From: Takakia lepidozioides
Lineage: Eukaryota; Streptophyta; Takakiopsida; Takakiales; Takakiaceae
Length of the DNA stretch: 64,000 nucleotides
Reading direction: 5' to 3'
Assembly (NCBI GenBank): GCA_030704615.1
Contig: CM060733.1
Coordinates: 75,988,907-76,052,906 of the forward strand
The notes below the pieces were generated by a model. It ran no database searches and was not told the origin of the DNA. It saw only the letters and a program-made list of their open reading frames with translations. Shown one piece after another: positions 32,857-46,029 of this stretch. Position numbers and translations under genes: made by a program. The first letter of the stretch is position 1. Every line of letters begins with the position of its first letter.

Positions 32857-35800
32857 ATGCCGAGCCTAAGCTTAGACGTTCCTTCCGGCCTCGCCATGGC
32901 CTCTCCATCGGAAGCTACCAAGAAGAGTAAGAAGGTGAAGTCTGTGGAGGTTCCAGTATCCTCAACGCCACCTCCATCAGAGTCGGAGAAGAAGAAAAAG
33001 AAGAAAGAGAAGAAGTCTGAGGCGAATGGAGGTGTATTGCAATCTGAAGTTGCAGTGAAGAAAGAGAAGAAGGCTGAGGCCACTCAGACGAACGGTGACG
33101 TATCGCAGTCTGAAGTTGCAGTAGTGAAGTCTGGGAAAAAGAAGCGATCGAGGTCACCTGAGGGGGAACCACGCACGAAAAGAATCAAGTCCGAGAAGAA
33201 GAGCGAGATTGAAGTGCAGGCGACTGACTCGGCGGAGGTTCTGGACCCAAATGCTGTCAAGAATTTTGGGATTTCCCAGGTCTTGAGGGAAAAATTGAAA
33301 TCCAAAGGGATAGAGTCGCTGTTTCCCATTCAAGCCTTGACGTTCAATAGCGTGTTCGCTGGGAAGGATTTAGTGGGTCGGGCTCGCACTGGACAGGCAA
33401 GTGGGGCTGTTTTGTTCATGTCTGTGAAATTTCGATTCTTTGTGGGGTTGTCAAAGGTCCGGTCGCTCATGGCAGGCCCTAGGGATAGTGTGTTTCATTT
33501 CGATGCATCATCTTTTCTGTCTTTGTGACTAATATCCCTGCTTTTGAATAATGAAGGGACAAACGAGGGGGACTCGTGAATAGGGCGAGAGGTCACGGGG
33601 ATGGTACTAGATAGCTCTACTTCGAAAATATCTCAGGCCATGCAGTGTTCTTAGGAGTGAATTAGATGGCTGGGAATCAACAGTCAGAGGTGCGTGTATC
33701 CTAAGTTGGTGGTGAAAGAGAACTTATCGTCGAGTATCTGCATGCAGGGAAAGACTTTAGCATTTGTACTACCCATTCTGGAGTCTCTGACACAGAATGG
33801 TCTAGCTCAGAGGCGGGAGAGAGGACGGGCTCCAAGTGTAATTGTTTTGGCTCCTACTCGCGAGCTTGCCAAACAGGTACCTGCAGACCCAGAGTAATTG
33901 GGACAAATTGAGTTCATCGCCCTGACCTCTAAATTTCCTCTCATTTTCTTTTTCCCCCAAGAACTGACTTTGTTACAGTCGTTTGTGTGACAGAGTCAGA
34001 AAATAGAGGTGTCTCTATTATTTTGCAGGCAGCTGAGCTGTTGTACCCGCAGGTGTAGAGTCGGTACTCAGTTTGGGTAGAGGAGTTAGAAGGGAAGAAA
34101 TAACCTTACTGCTAGTAGATAATCTGTAGAGCATCCGCCCATCTCAATTCACCCGTTCTCCAGGTCCAAGTAACCCTTCTGCTTTTGTCTTACTGTGGAT
34201 GGGGCTGTGTTTAGGTGCATGCAGATTTTGAGTTCTATGGCTCTTCAGTGGGACTGAGCACGGTGTGTGTATATGGCGGAGCTCCCTATGGTCCGCAGGA
34301 GAATGCCCTGCGCAAAGGAGTAGATGTAGTTGTGGGCACGCCTGGTCGTATAAAGGTATCGACGAAAAATATCTAGTTGCAATACTGCAAGGCTCCTGTA
34401 GTTGTCATAGTTTTGGTTTGACCCACAATCTTGTTGATTGCATTGAAATGCAGGCTTACTAAGCCAATCCCAGATGAATTGTCACAGTTCAGAAGGATGC
34501 TAATTCACAGATTTCTGTTGAGAACATCAAATGTGTTCAAAGCAGCTCGTCTGCCCTTGGGGGCATAGATGTCCACTGTTGTCTGTGGTGGCTCTTCTCT
34601 GTCATACAGACCTGTTAATCCAAAGTCTTTTGTGATTATGTGGTGGGTTGTTTGTGCAGGACCACTTTGAGAGGGGCACTTTGAATCTGAAGACATTAAA
34701 GTTCCGCGTCCTGGATGAAGCTGACGAGATGCTCAACATGGGTTTTGTTGATGATGTGGAGATGATTCTTGGTACCCTCTTTACCTTACCTGCACAACTT
34801 AGAGTTGGAGGTGGGCTACAGCATAGCTTCCACATTTCTTCATTGGAAACCAAGTGGGATAGTGTGAATTGCTCCTGATGGACTTTGAAGTAGCGCTCAA
34901 GTTAAAGAGGAAAAGCCTCTGCCTTACTCATCTATGATGGTTCTTTGTTGCATGGTGTGCACAGGTGGTGTGGATGATTCATCGCAAGTACAAACGCTGC
35001 TGTTCAGTGCAACCATGCCAGAGTGGGTGAAAAAGGTGTGTTGGAAACTGCACTACTTGTCAGACCCTGCAGCTGAACTCTTGCAGCAGATTGCAATAGA
35101 GCTCCCAAAACTGTAGGAATACTGCATTGTGTAGGTTAGAGGGCTACAGGGTCATATGCTGACTTGTGGCATAATGAAGAAATACAGTGTCACTTGTTAA
35201 GTACTAGTATAGAGGAACTGATAGGTTATTTGCTGGGCCAGTAGTAGCATGTTACTTATTAGCAATGCTTAACAAGACTTTTCCAGAAGAGAATTGCAGT
35301 TGTCATTGACACCCCATTTGCACAGTATCTTCAAGTGCACTGAATTGGTCCTGAAGCTGGCTTGGATTTATTTATCATTCTTAGATTCCATGTATATCTC
35401 TTCACATGCTTATGTTCTGCTATTTTCTTCTGACAGTCTGGATTCAATGGTGGTCTGGTAACAGATAGCGGCAAAGTTTTTGAAACCTAGTAAACAGACC
35501 GTGGACTTGGTGGGTGATGAGAAGATGAAGGCAAGCGCAAGTGTGAAGCATCTACTGTTGCCCTGTCACTATTCAATTCGTAACCAAGTTGTGGCTGATA
35601 TCATCAGATGCTATGGCAGGTGTGTTCCCCCCTGACCCTACTTCTTTTCTGATGTAATGTGAATGTAATGGTGCACATTCTAAGATATGAATCATGATCA
35701 AACTGCCTCACAAAGCCTTTGAAGATCACAGACTGATTGTCTAAAGCATTATTTGAGATGGTGCTGGCTTGGGGTAGGCTTGTACATGTTTTGGCACAAC

Positions 35801-38800
35801 TTGTCTGATTGGTTTTGCCCTTTTCACAGTTGAATTTACAACCTTCAGTGCAATGTAGCCTCAGTGGTGTAGAATTCCGAGTTGCTTCCAGTTTTGGTAC
35901 CTTAATGTGGAGGAGTATCTCCTCACGAAAGCATTGTTAGCAGGACTCTTCTCTATTTCTGTAGCTATTAACTTGTGCAGTCAAGAACAAACTGGAAACA
36001 GGCCAGATCAACAAAATAAATTGCATGCCCTTTTGTGAAGTGTTCTCCTGAGCTGTATACTTTCATTGGGAACTCGCTCAATCCTTGGGTCATGAACTCT
36101 TGACTCTGTTGCCCAGAATGGTTTGAGTATGATTGTTTCGTTATGATGGCAGCAATGGCCGCTGCATTGTCTTTACGGAGACTAAAAATGATGCTGGGGA
36201 GCTGGCAGGAGCTTTGGCATATGGTACAGCTCGGGCCTTGCATGGTGATATCGCCCAGGGCCAACGTGAAGTAAGTATCTTTTGTCTGGCATAAATGCAC
36301 TCGTGTAGATTTGAAGGGAGATAAGTGGTCTTCCCACTGTTATGTTTGGCAGGTGTCCCAGCAACTTCAACTCTGCTAAGGTGGAAGTTGTTGTTGACAT
36401 TGTTGTTGTTGAAATTGTTGCCGACATGTGATTGAAGTCTCTTGTCTATGTGCAGGTGACTCTGGCAGGTTTTAGGTCAGGTAAGTTCACTGTGCTGGTG
36501 GCCACTGATGTTGCTGCCAGAGGACTGGACATAAACGATGTACAACTGGTTCTTCAGGTATGACTCTTTGGATAAATATGGGGTAGAAAGGGCTTATACC
36601 TGAGAACTGTTGAAGGTTATTAGAATATTCAGCTACTCAGTACTGCCACGCAACATACTTTTAGACGACTTTCATCTCTGCTGAACCCCACACCTCATAG
36701 CCTGTTTCAATCTTCAACAGTAACATTTGCTCCTCATGCAGATCTTCGTTTTGGTGAATCCAGTGATGTATCCCCACAAAGAGGGAAGCGAAAAATGTCA
36801 CTGGCAGTTAATTTGCGTGTGATTTCCCATTGCAGTGTGAGCCTCCAAGGGATTCAGAAACGTACATCCATCGGTCTGGTCGGACTGGGAGAGCTGGTAG
36901 GCTGCCTTTTTCTTGCTAATGGTCGTCTACCGCACAACTTTTTCTTGACATAGTCAAACGAGTTGGCTCTGTTGCCTGACTGTGGCTTCGGACTTTAATG
37001 AGATTATAATACTTTCCGCTCTTAGTAATGTATTACATTTATGCAATTAATATTAGAAAAGACAAAATGACACTTTCAAGTTCCGAGTGTGAGAAGGAGA
37101 AAAGAGATCGTGGTATTTTTTTCCTCTCCATTAAAAGATCTGCATCTTATGGGATGTCTATGTCAGTACACTCTGTTCGGGAACAATTGTTAACATTGAA
37201 GAAGTGTATTTAGTTCTCTGAATGACCGGCTCATGGCGTTTGCAGGGAACACTGGCATTTCGGTGATGCTGTATGATAGGAAGAAAGAGTACATGATACC
37301 ACAAATTGAGAGGAAGGCAGGCTTCACGTTCGAGCGGATAAATGCCCCGCAGCCTGCTGATATTGCCAAGGCAGCTGCTTCATCTTCCTTGGACGGTGTC
37401 CAAGAAGTATCTGACAGGTCTATCCATTTCTGCAATTAACTTCACTGGTAGCAAGGTATTTTTGGGATGGATGCTACAACCTAAAATGGTTCTCCCCAGT
37501 ACTCTATAAGTTGCACATTCTAGCTGAAGTAGTTGGGTCCTTGGAAGTACAGATGTCTGTTGAATGACATGTCTTGTTGTGGATCTTTCAGTGTGGTTCC
37601 TCTCTTCCGTAAGGCAGCGCAAGAGCTTATAGACCGCACAGGTCTCTCGGTTATTGATCTCCTTGCAAAAGCCCTCGCTAAAATATCTGTGAGTATCACT
37701 TTGGTTTAGTTGGAGTGTCGGAACCTGAAACTGGTTGCTTAATTGTAACTCAACATATAAACAGTCTTGTCAACTGCTGCACTGTAATGCGTTTTAACGG
37801 TTCCCTCGGGAGGTTTTACCTGAGATGATAAAAAGGTTTCATCTTGGGCAAAGGAGTTTGTTGATAGGTTAATCTTTATTGTTGGCCTGGGATGAATTAA
37901 TGAGGAGGGGGAGAATTGTGAAGGTATTGTCAGAGCGTGAGGTGTAGCCCAGGGGTGTGTGAAGCAATTATGCCCTACCATGGTATATTACAGGCTCAAG
38001 CTGTCGCCTTTTACTGCTGCTATCCTTAACTAATAGTTCTACTGACCTTTTGCAAATTAATATGGTGTAGGGACATACAGACATGAAGAGGAGGTCATTG
38101 CTCACGTCACATGATGATGCAACAACTCTACTACTCCAATCCTCAACAACCATGTACTCGCCCACGTATGTCCAGAAGCCCTAAGCAGACTTTCAAGAGA
38201 TCTCTTGTATGAAGATTACAGAATAGATGCCACCTTTACTCTGTCAACTTTGGATACACTAGAGCCCGATTTCTGTAGAACAAAGTCTACTCTTTATGTT
38301 ATGGAAAACGTGTACGGTGATAACAAAGCTTATTTTGATATTGTTTTCAGGTTTGCATTCAATTGTCTTCGGAAGTTTTTATCAGAGGAGGTTATCAATG
38401 AAGTTCGGCGTATGTCCCTGACTGCTGATGCAAAGGGTGCTGTCTTTGATGTGCCATCCAGACTTGTGGAGGAATTCACCGCTGGTGAGACCTGCAATCG
38501 TGACTTGAAAATGTGGCCAGAGTAAAGCAGACATTGTAGGGTGGTTTGGATGTTTGACTTGGTGGCATTGTACTTGTTTTTTCCTATCAATACGTGCAAT
38601 GACAAACACTATAATCATGCCATTGCTAGAGATGGTTCATCTTGTTCTATCTATATACTGTGATGAAGTTAGGCAGAAAACTTCCCTGAACTTGTTTCCA
38701 GTCTCTGACATGGGGGAGGACATCTTGGATGACCTCAAGGGTCTACCCACTCTCGGCACTAGACTGAAATTTAAACTCAGGGCAGGAAGCCTACCTTTGA

Positions 38801-39878
38801 ACAGCAAACAGAAGCAGAGAGGAAAGGGAGAGTGCAATTGCCCGTTGTGTGGGCAATCTGAAGACAGTATTCATTTTCTGATACACTGTCCGGGGTTCTC
38901 TCACCAAAGAGACGCTCTCTTCAAATCTATTAAGGGAATTGTGCCTGTACCCCTGTTTACCAACTTTGAAAGTCTCGAGGCTGAGCCAAAAGCCCAGGCC
39001 CTCCTGAGGCCTAGTTTTTGGGCAAATCACACACAGCAGATTGATGCTTGTGTGAAGGGATTTCTAGAGGATATCTGGAAAACCCGGATTAATTCTTTAT
39101 ATGGAGGTAAGTCTTACTACCAACGTCAGCCCCTGACAGAGGTAGGTTCTGTCCCTTTTGTTCCTGCTCAAACTGGGCGCGGGGTCAATGGCCACAAGGC
39201 TACGGCAAACAACGTCTTATGAGTACAATATATACTGTGATTGATTGGTCGTTCGGATGTTCTGCGTAATATTTATCAACCAGATCAAGAGGGTGAAAAT
39301 TTTACAATTGAAGTGGCGGAGTCTCTTCCTGAGCTGCAAGTTCGTCCTGACCGAGGGGGAGCAGACAGAAGGTATTGTAATTCGAGTGATGTGTGTAGCT
39401 TTTACCTACTGTTTGAGACAAGAATGGTGATTATGTGCTGAAATAGATTTGGAAACATGCAACCAAGTGAACTTTGGCCATTGTCATGACCACCTTACGC
39501 AGGAATACTTGTGATAGCTCGTTCGAAATTGGTGCTGTCGGATGCTATGTATGACCAGAACTTTGGTCTTGGAAGTAAAAAACCTGATTGTTAGCAAAGT
39601 CAAAGCAATAAACAGGCTTATGGATTATTTTCTAGATATACATTTGAACTTGTCTTTGAAGTAGCAGATTTATGTTCCGAATTGATTCTTTTACATTTGA
39701 AATGTTCATCACTTGCCAGGCTCATGTCATGTATAGATTATTTATAAACCGTTGATGTTTGTTTGACCACAGAAATAGCTTTGGCAGTGGGGGAGGAGGT
39801 GGTGGGCGTTGGGGTTCCGGTGGTGGGCGAGGTGGGTCCAGAAATGGCGGCGGTGGAGGTCGTTTTGGAAGACGTTAA
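32857..39878 (+). CDS. RH7: DEAD-box RNA helicase with GUCT domain (nucleolar RH7 type)
   Basis: Fifteen exons join in frame to 706 codons: 32857-33396, 33748-33876, 34215-34355, 34660-34771, 34965-35035, 35465-35619, 36153-36270, 36456-36557, 36836-36896, 37246-37417, 37592-37688, 38071-38165, 38351-38484, 39284-39371 and 39773-39878. Residues 1-130 are Lys-rich with nuclear-localisation-like KKRSRSP and PRTKRIK. The core has Q motif, motif I (ARTGQGKT, split by intron 1), [16 protein letters not shown] (289-292), SAT (321-323), [11 protein letters not shown] and [15 protein letters not shown]-like fold ([14 protein letters not shown]) and a Gly/Arg tail ending GRFGRR follow. Intron 1 uses a GC donor (GCAAGT). 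Family members are RNA-dependent ATPases of rRNA processing and RNA chaperoning. The plastid RH3 type is less likely because the start is nuclear-looking. Confidence 0.93.
38554..39222 (+). pseudogene. LINE ORF2 C-terminal fragment inside the helicase gene
   Basis: Lies wholly in the intron between helicase exons 13 and 14 and in the same orientation. It encodes 222 open codons ending with the zinc-binding RT domain ([20 protein letters not shown], then [18 protein letters not shown]). The RT and endonuclease domains are missing, so it is a 5'-truncated insertion. It is better preserved than the copy at 4745. It has not disturbed the splice phase of the host gene. Confidence 0.75.
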
Positions 39879-41096
39879 TTGCCATGTCCGAACTTGCGGC
39901 GTCTGTAGGCAAAGGGGTTCTTGGCTAGTTATTCCAGATGTACACAATAATGCTGTACAAGATATCTAGGGTTTTATTTATCATAATTCTGGATGGTTAT
40001 GGTTGATGGTCTCAAGACCTTTTAACCCCCGTCCTCAGTGTTGTCATAAGCATAGCTCAAGTATGGGTCTTCCAAAGAGGTCTTAGGACATTTGGAAAGC
40101 GATATTCTTGATGGGCCATCTAGGGTGCAAAATGAGCTTATGCTCAGCAATCCAATTTTGTAGGAATGTTGGGTAGAGTTGTGGCAGTTTGATTGCTCAG
40201 GGGATGTTGATTATCCATGCCACACCTGGGTGAAGGATTCGAATTCAGATTCATTTGACATCGGTCACAGCTACGGCTATATTCTTTGCCACAGGCTTGG
40301 CTGCCTGTGAATTGAGTGTAAAATTGGATCTCAGAGACACAATAGTATTTTGAGTCATCACTGGCCGTTTCTATTCTACCCCTAGTGACTTCTCAGGGAC
40401 AGGAAAGAGAGCGCGCGGTGGACTGTTGTGAAACTTCTTATTTAAGTTGGACAGCTAACCTATCTGCAACATGACCTGGAGAGGTAGGAGCTACTTTGAT
40501 TGATAGAAGATGCAGTAAGTAGAGCTGCTTGCTTGCTAGTACTGAAAAGAGATATAAACATGTCAGTAAATATGGTGGCTTAATTGTCAACTGATGAAAG
40601 ACTGAGGAAGGCTTGAATTGTTCGAGATTCTTTACCCATCGCCCAGACCTGGCTAGATCACCTCTCCATCAGTGATGTCGCATACCTTCATGTGGACTGA
40701 AGTGGAAGGCATAAGGTACATGGACTCACTGCGCTCTCCTTGTTTTGCATTGCATCTTGGTGAAGGCATCCCTCTTTATAGTGGATAGCAATACTGCATA
40801 AGAATGAAACATATATATCATATTCCAACCAGTAACTACCAGGGAAAACTTTTTTTAATACCAGCCGGATCCTGGTATTGGAAAAAAAAAAACAATAACA
40901 GCGAGTTCCATAGTATTGGAATATTCACTAAATTTTAATAACCGCCAGTTCTCAATAGTAGTATGATTTTTGATTTGTGGACGGGTAGTCCAATCTTAAT
41001 ACCAGCCGGTTATCAATCCGGATATAAATAATTAAAATAAATATTGAAATAACCACCAAATCATCAATATGCCTTTTAATTTAGAAGCATACTTGA
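39879..41096. other. Helicase 3' flank, no gene seen
   Basis: No frame of interest. GGTATTGG and CAATACC-like words (ACCAGCCGGATCCTGGTATT) around 40830-41030 recur near 42170-42310 and suggest a decayed repeat. Confidence 0.4.
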
Positions 41097-41112
41097 TTTC
41101 ACAAAGAAATTA

Positions 41113-41800
41113 AATATTCTGCTGCAAAATTCAGACTTTGCATACATAATAACGTTGCAGATTTTGGTACGCAAAGTGAAGCGAGCTTTGTTATGGTTGC
41201 AAGCCTCATTGTCAAACATGCCAGCATCTGCAATGAGGTCCTCATATTCATCAATCGTATTGTCTTCCGACAAAAAGAAATCTGTAATCCCTTGCTCAAC
41301 AACCTTGCAATCGGTCCCCACATCATCCAGCCAATTTTAAAATTACATAGCAATAATTTGTCGAGGTTGTCAATGCCAAGTTGACATTGCCCTACCCCTA
41401 CCGACATGTGCTAAAAAACAAAAAATAGTGGCGGGACCTTGGGGCTGGACTTGCTCTGCTGCAAAATTCAGACTTTGCATTACATAATAACGCTGCAGAT
41501 TTTAGTACGCAATGTGAAGCGATTTTTTAAAAAAGAAAACTGATTGCAATCAAACATGCCAGCACTTGCAATGAGGTCCTCATATTCATCAATCATATTG
41601 TCTTCAAAAGAAATTTGTGATCCCTTGCTCAACAACCTTGCAATCCGTCCGCAATCATCCGACCAATTCTTTAAAATTAGCACTAATTTGTCGAGGTTGT
41701 CAATTTGACATTGCCCTACCTACATGTCCTAAAAAACAAAAAATAGTGGACATATGCTAAAAAAACAAAAAATAGTGGCGGGCCCTTGGGGGTGGACATG
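41113..41800. repeat. Tandem duplication, about 345-bp unit
   Basis: 41113-41455 and 41456-41800 share CTGCTGCAAAATTCAGACTTTGC, ATGAGGTCCTCATATTCATC and AAAAAACAAAAAATAGTGG. The right copy has small deletions and an extra copy of the last motif. Confidence 0.8.
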
Positions 41801-41896
41801 CCTTGACCCCTTCCTTGTGCACGAGCCCCAACTTCATATCTAGATTCTATACCATTCTATACCATGTGTATAGTCCTTGTCAGTGTTTCTTTTAAA

Positions 41897-42150
41897 GAAT
41901 TTTGGAAAACAACACGAGTGGCTACAGAGTTTTGCAGAAAATAGCGGTACACTCTGTTCATCCACTGAAATTTCATCCACCTCTGGACCATAATCCATTT
42001 ATATCATCCATATTTGGCGAATTCATCTACAATTTATTTTTTATTTGGAGAAATTTGGCGATTTCATCCACGTAAAAACAGGGGATTTGCGACAAAATAT
42101 TCCATTTTATTTTTTGAGGTTGCAATCTTGCAAAAATTCGCCAATAAAAA
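41897..42150 (+). repeat. Dispersed repeat, right copy (partner 32314-32568)
   Basis: Same orientation as its partner, so the two copies bracket the helicase gene as direct repeats about 9.6 kb apart. Differences are scattered single bases. Confidence 0.8.
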
Positions 42151-42439
42151 AAAACGCTGGTCCTTGTTTTTGCCCATAATATGGGTATTGCACGGGTATT
42201 GCCTTTGTCAATACCAGCCTATGTAGGGTATTGACCTAGGTATTGGAATTGTCGGATTATTAACCCTAATGCTAGCCGGGCAGGTAATACCATGGTTGAT
42301 ACCGTACTTGATACCCGGCCAGGCCCTATATACCAGTCCAACATTGGTGTGAACACAATAAACGGCAATAGGGTAACCATGTTTCGAATGTGAACGACAA
42401 ACATAGGGTTCTTACACATGAATAGGTTCTCTTCATATT

Positions 42440-42830
42440 TAATCCGTTACAATGATGTCTAGGTTAGGGTTAGTTTAGGTTGGTGGCTTGATCCTGGACC
42501 TTCATCTGATCTAGGGCTTCAAGGCAGCGCCGTGGGCTTTGGCCTATGATGCCTCGCCACGCGGCTGGCCACCATGGTTAGGGCTTTTATATAAAGACGG
42601 TGCCCTGACACAAGGTCAGGGCAGTGTATTCTGGTGTTAGTGTATATGTGATTTGGGTGTACAAACTTTGGATGAGAGCTCCTCCTGTGTGTCAGATCCG
42701 CCCGATTGATCCTCCTCTCACGCATTGCCTGCTATTTCGCTTGCCCTTTTATTGTGAAAGCACGTTTTTTGAGAGGAAAGGAGTATATGCTTCAGGCTCG
42801 TTTTGTGGTGGAGAGAAGCTAGGTAGCGTT
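42440..42830 (+). repeat. LTR region (5') of the old element
   Basis: Matches 57225-57590 with a few changes. It contains TATATAAA at 42588-42595 and, seven bases further on, a perfect hairpin (GCCCTGAC, loop, GTCAGGGC; 42602-42622) that would lie at the 5' end of the transcript. The left border with unique sequence is abrupt near 42440. The right border is uncertain; no clear primer-binding site was found. Confidence 0.7.
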
Positions 42831-42947
42831 TAGGTGTTTTAGCATCCACTGCCCACCCTGACACCATTTGCTGGGTTGTTGAGGGATCTGCGCGCTAATC
42901 TTTGCTTTTGCTCTCTAATCAGTCTCGTCTGATGGCGGCCAGCCACC

Positions 42948-45900
42948 TTGCGATGTTTTCTCCTGCTATTTTGTATTTGCCTTCTCACCCTGCTCATTGT
43001 GTTGTGCTGTAGGACGATGGCTTCGGTGCGTAGTTCTAGCTGTGTAGCATGTAGAGAGGGAGAAAGTCTGTCAGTGCAAGTTGATTTGGTTCTTGAAATT
43101 GTGACTGACCCTGCTTTGACAGTAGCAACTGATCTTGCTATCACTAACCCCTCTCGACATGCGCTGCTTGGCATTGTTGCCTCGCTAGTGTCACCCCTGC
43201 CTGAACCCAGCCCTGTTGATCCTGGTCTTGTCGTGCATCTGAATTCAAATAACCCTAGACATGATGTTGATGTGAATGAGGATGAGGTCTAGTCACCAAG
43301 AGATGTGAGGTCGCCCAACTCTTTAGATAGCTGCGATCCTGAGTACTATAATTTTGACAATTTCTATGATCCAGGTCCTGATTACGAGTGTCCGAGAGAA
43401 CGAGAGAGAGAGTTTGAGAGGGATATTGAGCGCTCTCAGGAGTATGATGAGTCTTTAGGGGAATTGCTTCCGGAGGATGTGCAGTGGTTGAAAAGTTTGA
43501 AGCATCTGTGCGCGAGGATGCTCGTCGTCTGAACAGTCATCACGAAGCAATTTTTGTGCGCCCTGGGTCTAGTTCTGGCTCTGAGAGAGAGAGTGCGTTG
43601 TGCCAGACCCGAGCCGTCGTGGCTGTCAAAAAATCCCTGTGCTTGAGACCAGAGGTGTTCAAGGCTCGTCTTCTTCATCATCGGCAGGTGGCCTGGGAAG
43701 CGCTCGGGCTCCACCTACCATTGTCAGTTCACCGTGAGTCAGGCTTGTGGTAGACGACCGAGCGGACAGCAGGCTCGTGGCTCTCATTGCTGCTTGAAGG
43801 CTTTGGAGCCTTGTTGTTGCGAGCTCTTCGATTTCATGCCCGGGTCTGTCGTTACAAGCCCACGACGGTGGACTTGGTGGATGGTCTCGTGGGAGGTAGT
43901 TTGCATGTCCAGACGTCCGAGATCGTGATTTTGCCAGGTACCTGCTTTGAAGAACAGCGTGTCGTTTGCCCTCACATTGCAGATCACCTGGATAGTTTCC
44001 CAACTCCTCAGTGTTGTCCCGGACGTGGGAGGACAACGGCACGACGCGGGTGGGCTTATGGATTAAGGACGAGAGGGTGTGGGAGTGGCTGGCGTTGGGA
44101 GTGTATAGTTCTGATTTCACGACCTGCTTAAGCTTCTTTCTTGCTCTGTTTAGACTCCCGAAGCTTCACAGGTGCCGAGCCCAAGGCCGCGACTGCTCAT
44201 CCCGGCGGCTTAGAGGTTCTTTCTTTTCCACAATTGTCTTTGTTTTTGCATGCCAAACACATCTGCAAGTTCTTGGTTGCGATCTGGTAGACAGAGGTTC
44301 ATGTCTGGTTTGCGAGAGCCACTCGGGCCACCTGGCAGGGGTATGCCTGATATCAGTGGAGAATCAGACAACCTCCAGGCAGGTAATGCCTTGGTTGATG
44401 ACGTTTCCTTGGACTCTGGTAATTTTGAGGAGGATTTAGAACTGTTGCATGATGATGGTGTCGTGAGGATAGATAGGGAGGCTCTGCTATTTTGCCCAAA
44501 GAATCGGGGATGGCAAAAAATGCGATTCTTCCTATTCAGATTAGTGGGGCCATGGAAGTTCAAGGTAGTGAGCCCATGGTGCTGTCTGGTCATGGACAAG
44601 GTAGAATCGGGTTGGTCTCGGACGCTAGGGCTATTACGAGCAGTATGCCGGCCTAGGGTGCTAACGTGAGTCCTAGTGTGCTGCCTGTTGTGGATTTCCC
44701 TAGTCCCACTCTCGGGGGAGGGAATTTGTTGCCTGCAAGTTCAGGCGTACATGTGGGCAGTTTTCCTGTATTGAATGTGCATGGTGTTGTTCAAAGTGGG
44801 GGTGTCATGATGCCAGGGCCCTCTAGTGTGTCTACTGCTCCGATTCCTGCCATCATAGGTCAATCGGTGGGGGCCCTTTCTGCTCCACAAGCTGGGGTGC
44901 CACCACACCTTGTCTCTAGCCAGTCCATGAGTATGTACGTTGGTAATGTCCCTCATAGCGGTCTAAGATTGGTGTCAACACAACCGGTAGGAGTGGCATC
45001 CACTCTTCCCATATGTGGAATGCCACAAACCTACTTGCAGTCGACCTACCTTGCTGCTCAGCCAAATGTGGCAACACCTGCACTCCCCATGGGCACGGTG
45101 GCGTCACATCAGTCAGCTTCTACTGCTGTAGGATCAGCCAGCAATAATAATATGAATTGTAATTCTGCATCTAATATTGGATATATGCATGGTAATACTG
45201 CTGCTATGGTTCCTTGTTGCCCTGCTCATGGGTCTGTCCTCCCTGGTCACATTAACCATAGCCTGCCTTGTCATCTGATCCCTCAGCTGACTACTCAACC
45301 TTACCCAGAATATACCATGGGAGAAGACTTTGATAGATATCTTCAGATGTTTGAGGTCATTGTTGGTGTCAATGGAGTGCCTGAGAATTTCAAAATGACG
45401 AATTTTAGGATGAGCATGAAGGGACCAACTCGTGACTTGCTACATGCGGCTGTCATGGATGATCCCAGCCGCAGCTGGGCAACTCTGGTGGAATGGGCAA
45501 AGACCTTGTTCAAACCTCCTGAGAGGCCTCTGGATTGCTTTGCCAAGCTTTTTGCTAGGACTTACCAACCTGGGGAATCCTTGTGGAAGTATTACATGGA
45601 TCTTAAGTTTGCTACTGTTGAGAATATCATAGACCCTGCAGAGAGGGATCGTATGGTTAAAAGGTATTTTCTCCTTGGGTTGCTTTCCACTGTTCAGAAT
45701 TGGGCTCAGCGACGTCATTTTGTCAATGACAAGACTATGTTAGCAGAAATTAATCTTAAAATGGCAGACTTGGCTGACAACAAATCAATGCAACGTCATG
45801 CCAAGTTTCAAGCTCCAATGGGCTCAGAGCTTGGCATGCCTGTAACAGCTTCACCATATGTTCCTCCGAGCTTGGCATGCCTGTAACAGCTTCACCATAT

Positions 45901-46029
45901 GTTCCTCCTGTCATGACATGCAAAGCTGATGATTTTACTCTTCAAGGATTGGCTAATACTGTGGGAAGTCTTAGTGAGTCTGTTGCCAGTCAGTTTGCTG
46001 CCATGCAGGCTCATCAACAGAGGTGGCAG
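42948..46029 (+). pseudogene. gag of the old Ty3-type element, first part
   Basis: The leader and N-terminal frames (42948-44669) are broken. The main frame 44666-45886 (406 codons) starts with a Pro/Ser/Val-rich segment and then the retrotransposon capsid-like domain (YTMGEDFDRYLQMFEVIVGV ... WATLVEWAKTLFKPPERPLD ... YQPGESLWKYYMDLKF). A 41-bp tandem duplication (45827-45867 and 45868-45908) causes a stop. The original frame resumes with MPVTASPYVPPVMT and runs to RWQ at 46029, where the nested element begins. Confidence 0.75.
45827..45908. repeat. 41-bp tandem duplication inside gag
   Basis: GAGCTTGGCATGCCTGTAAC... to ...ATATGTTCCTCC occurs twice without a base between. As 41 is not a multiple of three it shifts the gag frame. 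Confidence 0.95.

Noticed and set aside
42463-42482. Telomere-like TTAGGGTTAGTTTAGG in the old LTR
   Set aside because: Irregular and present in both LTR copies as part of the element.
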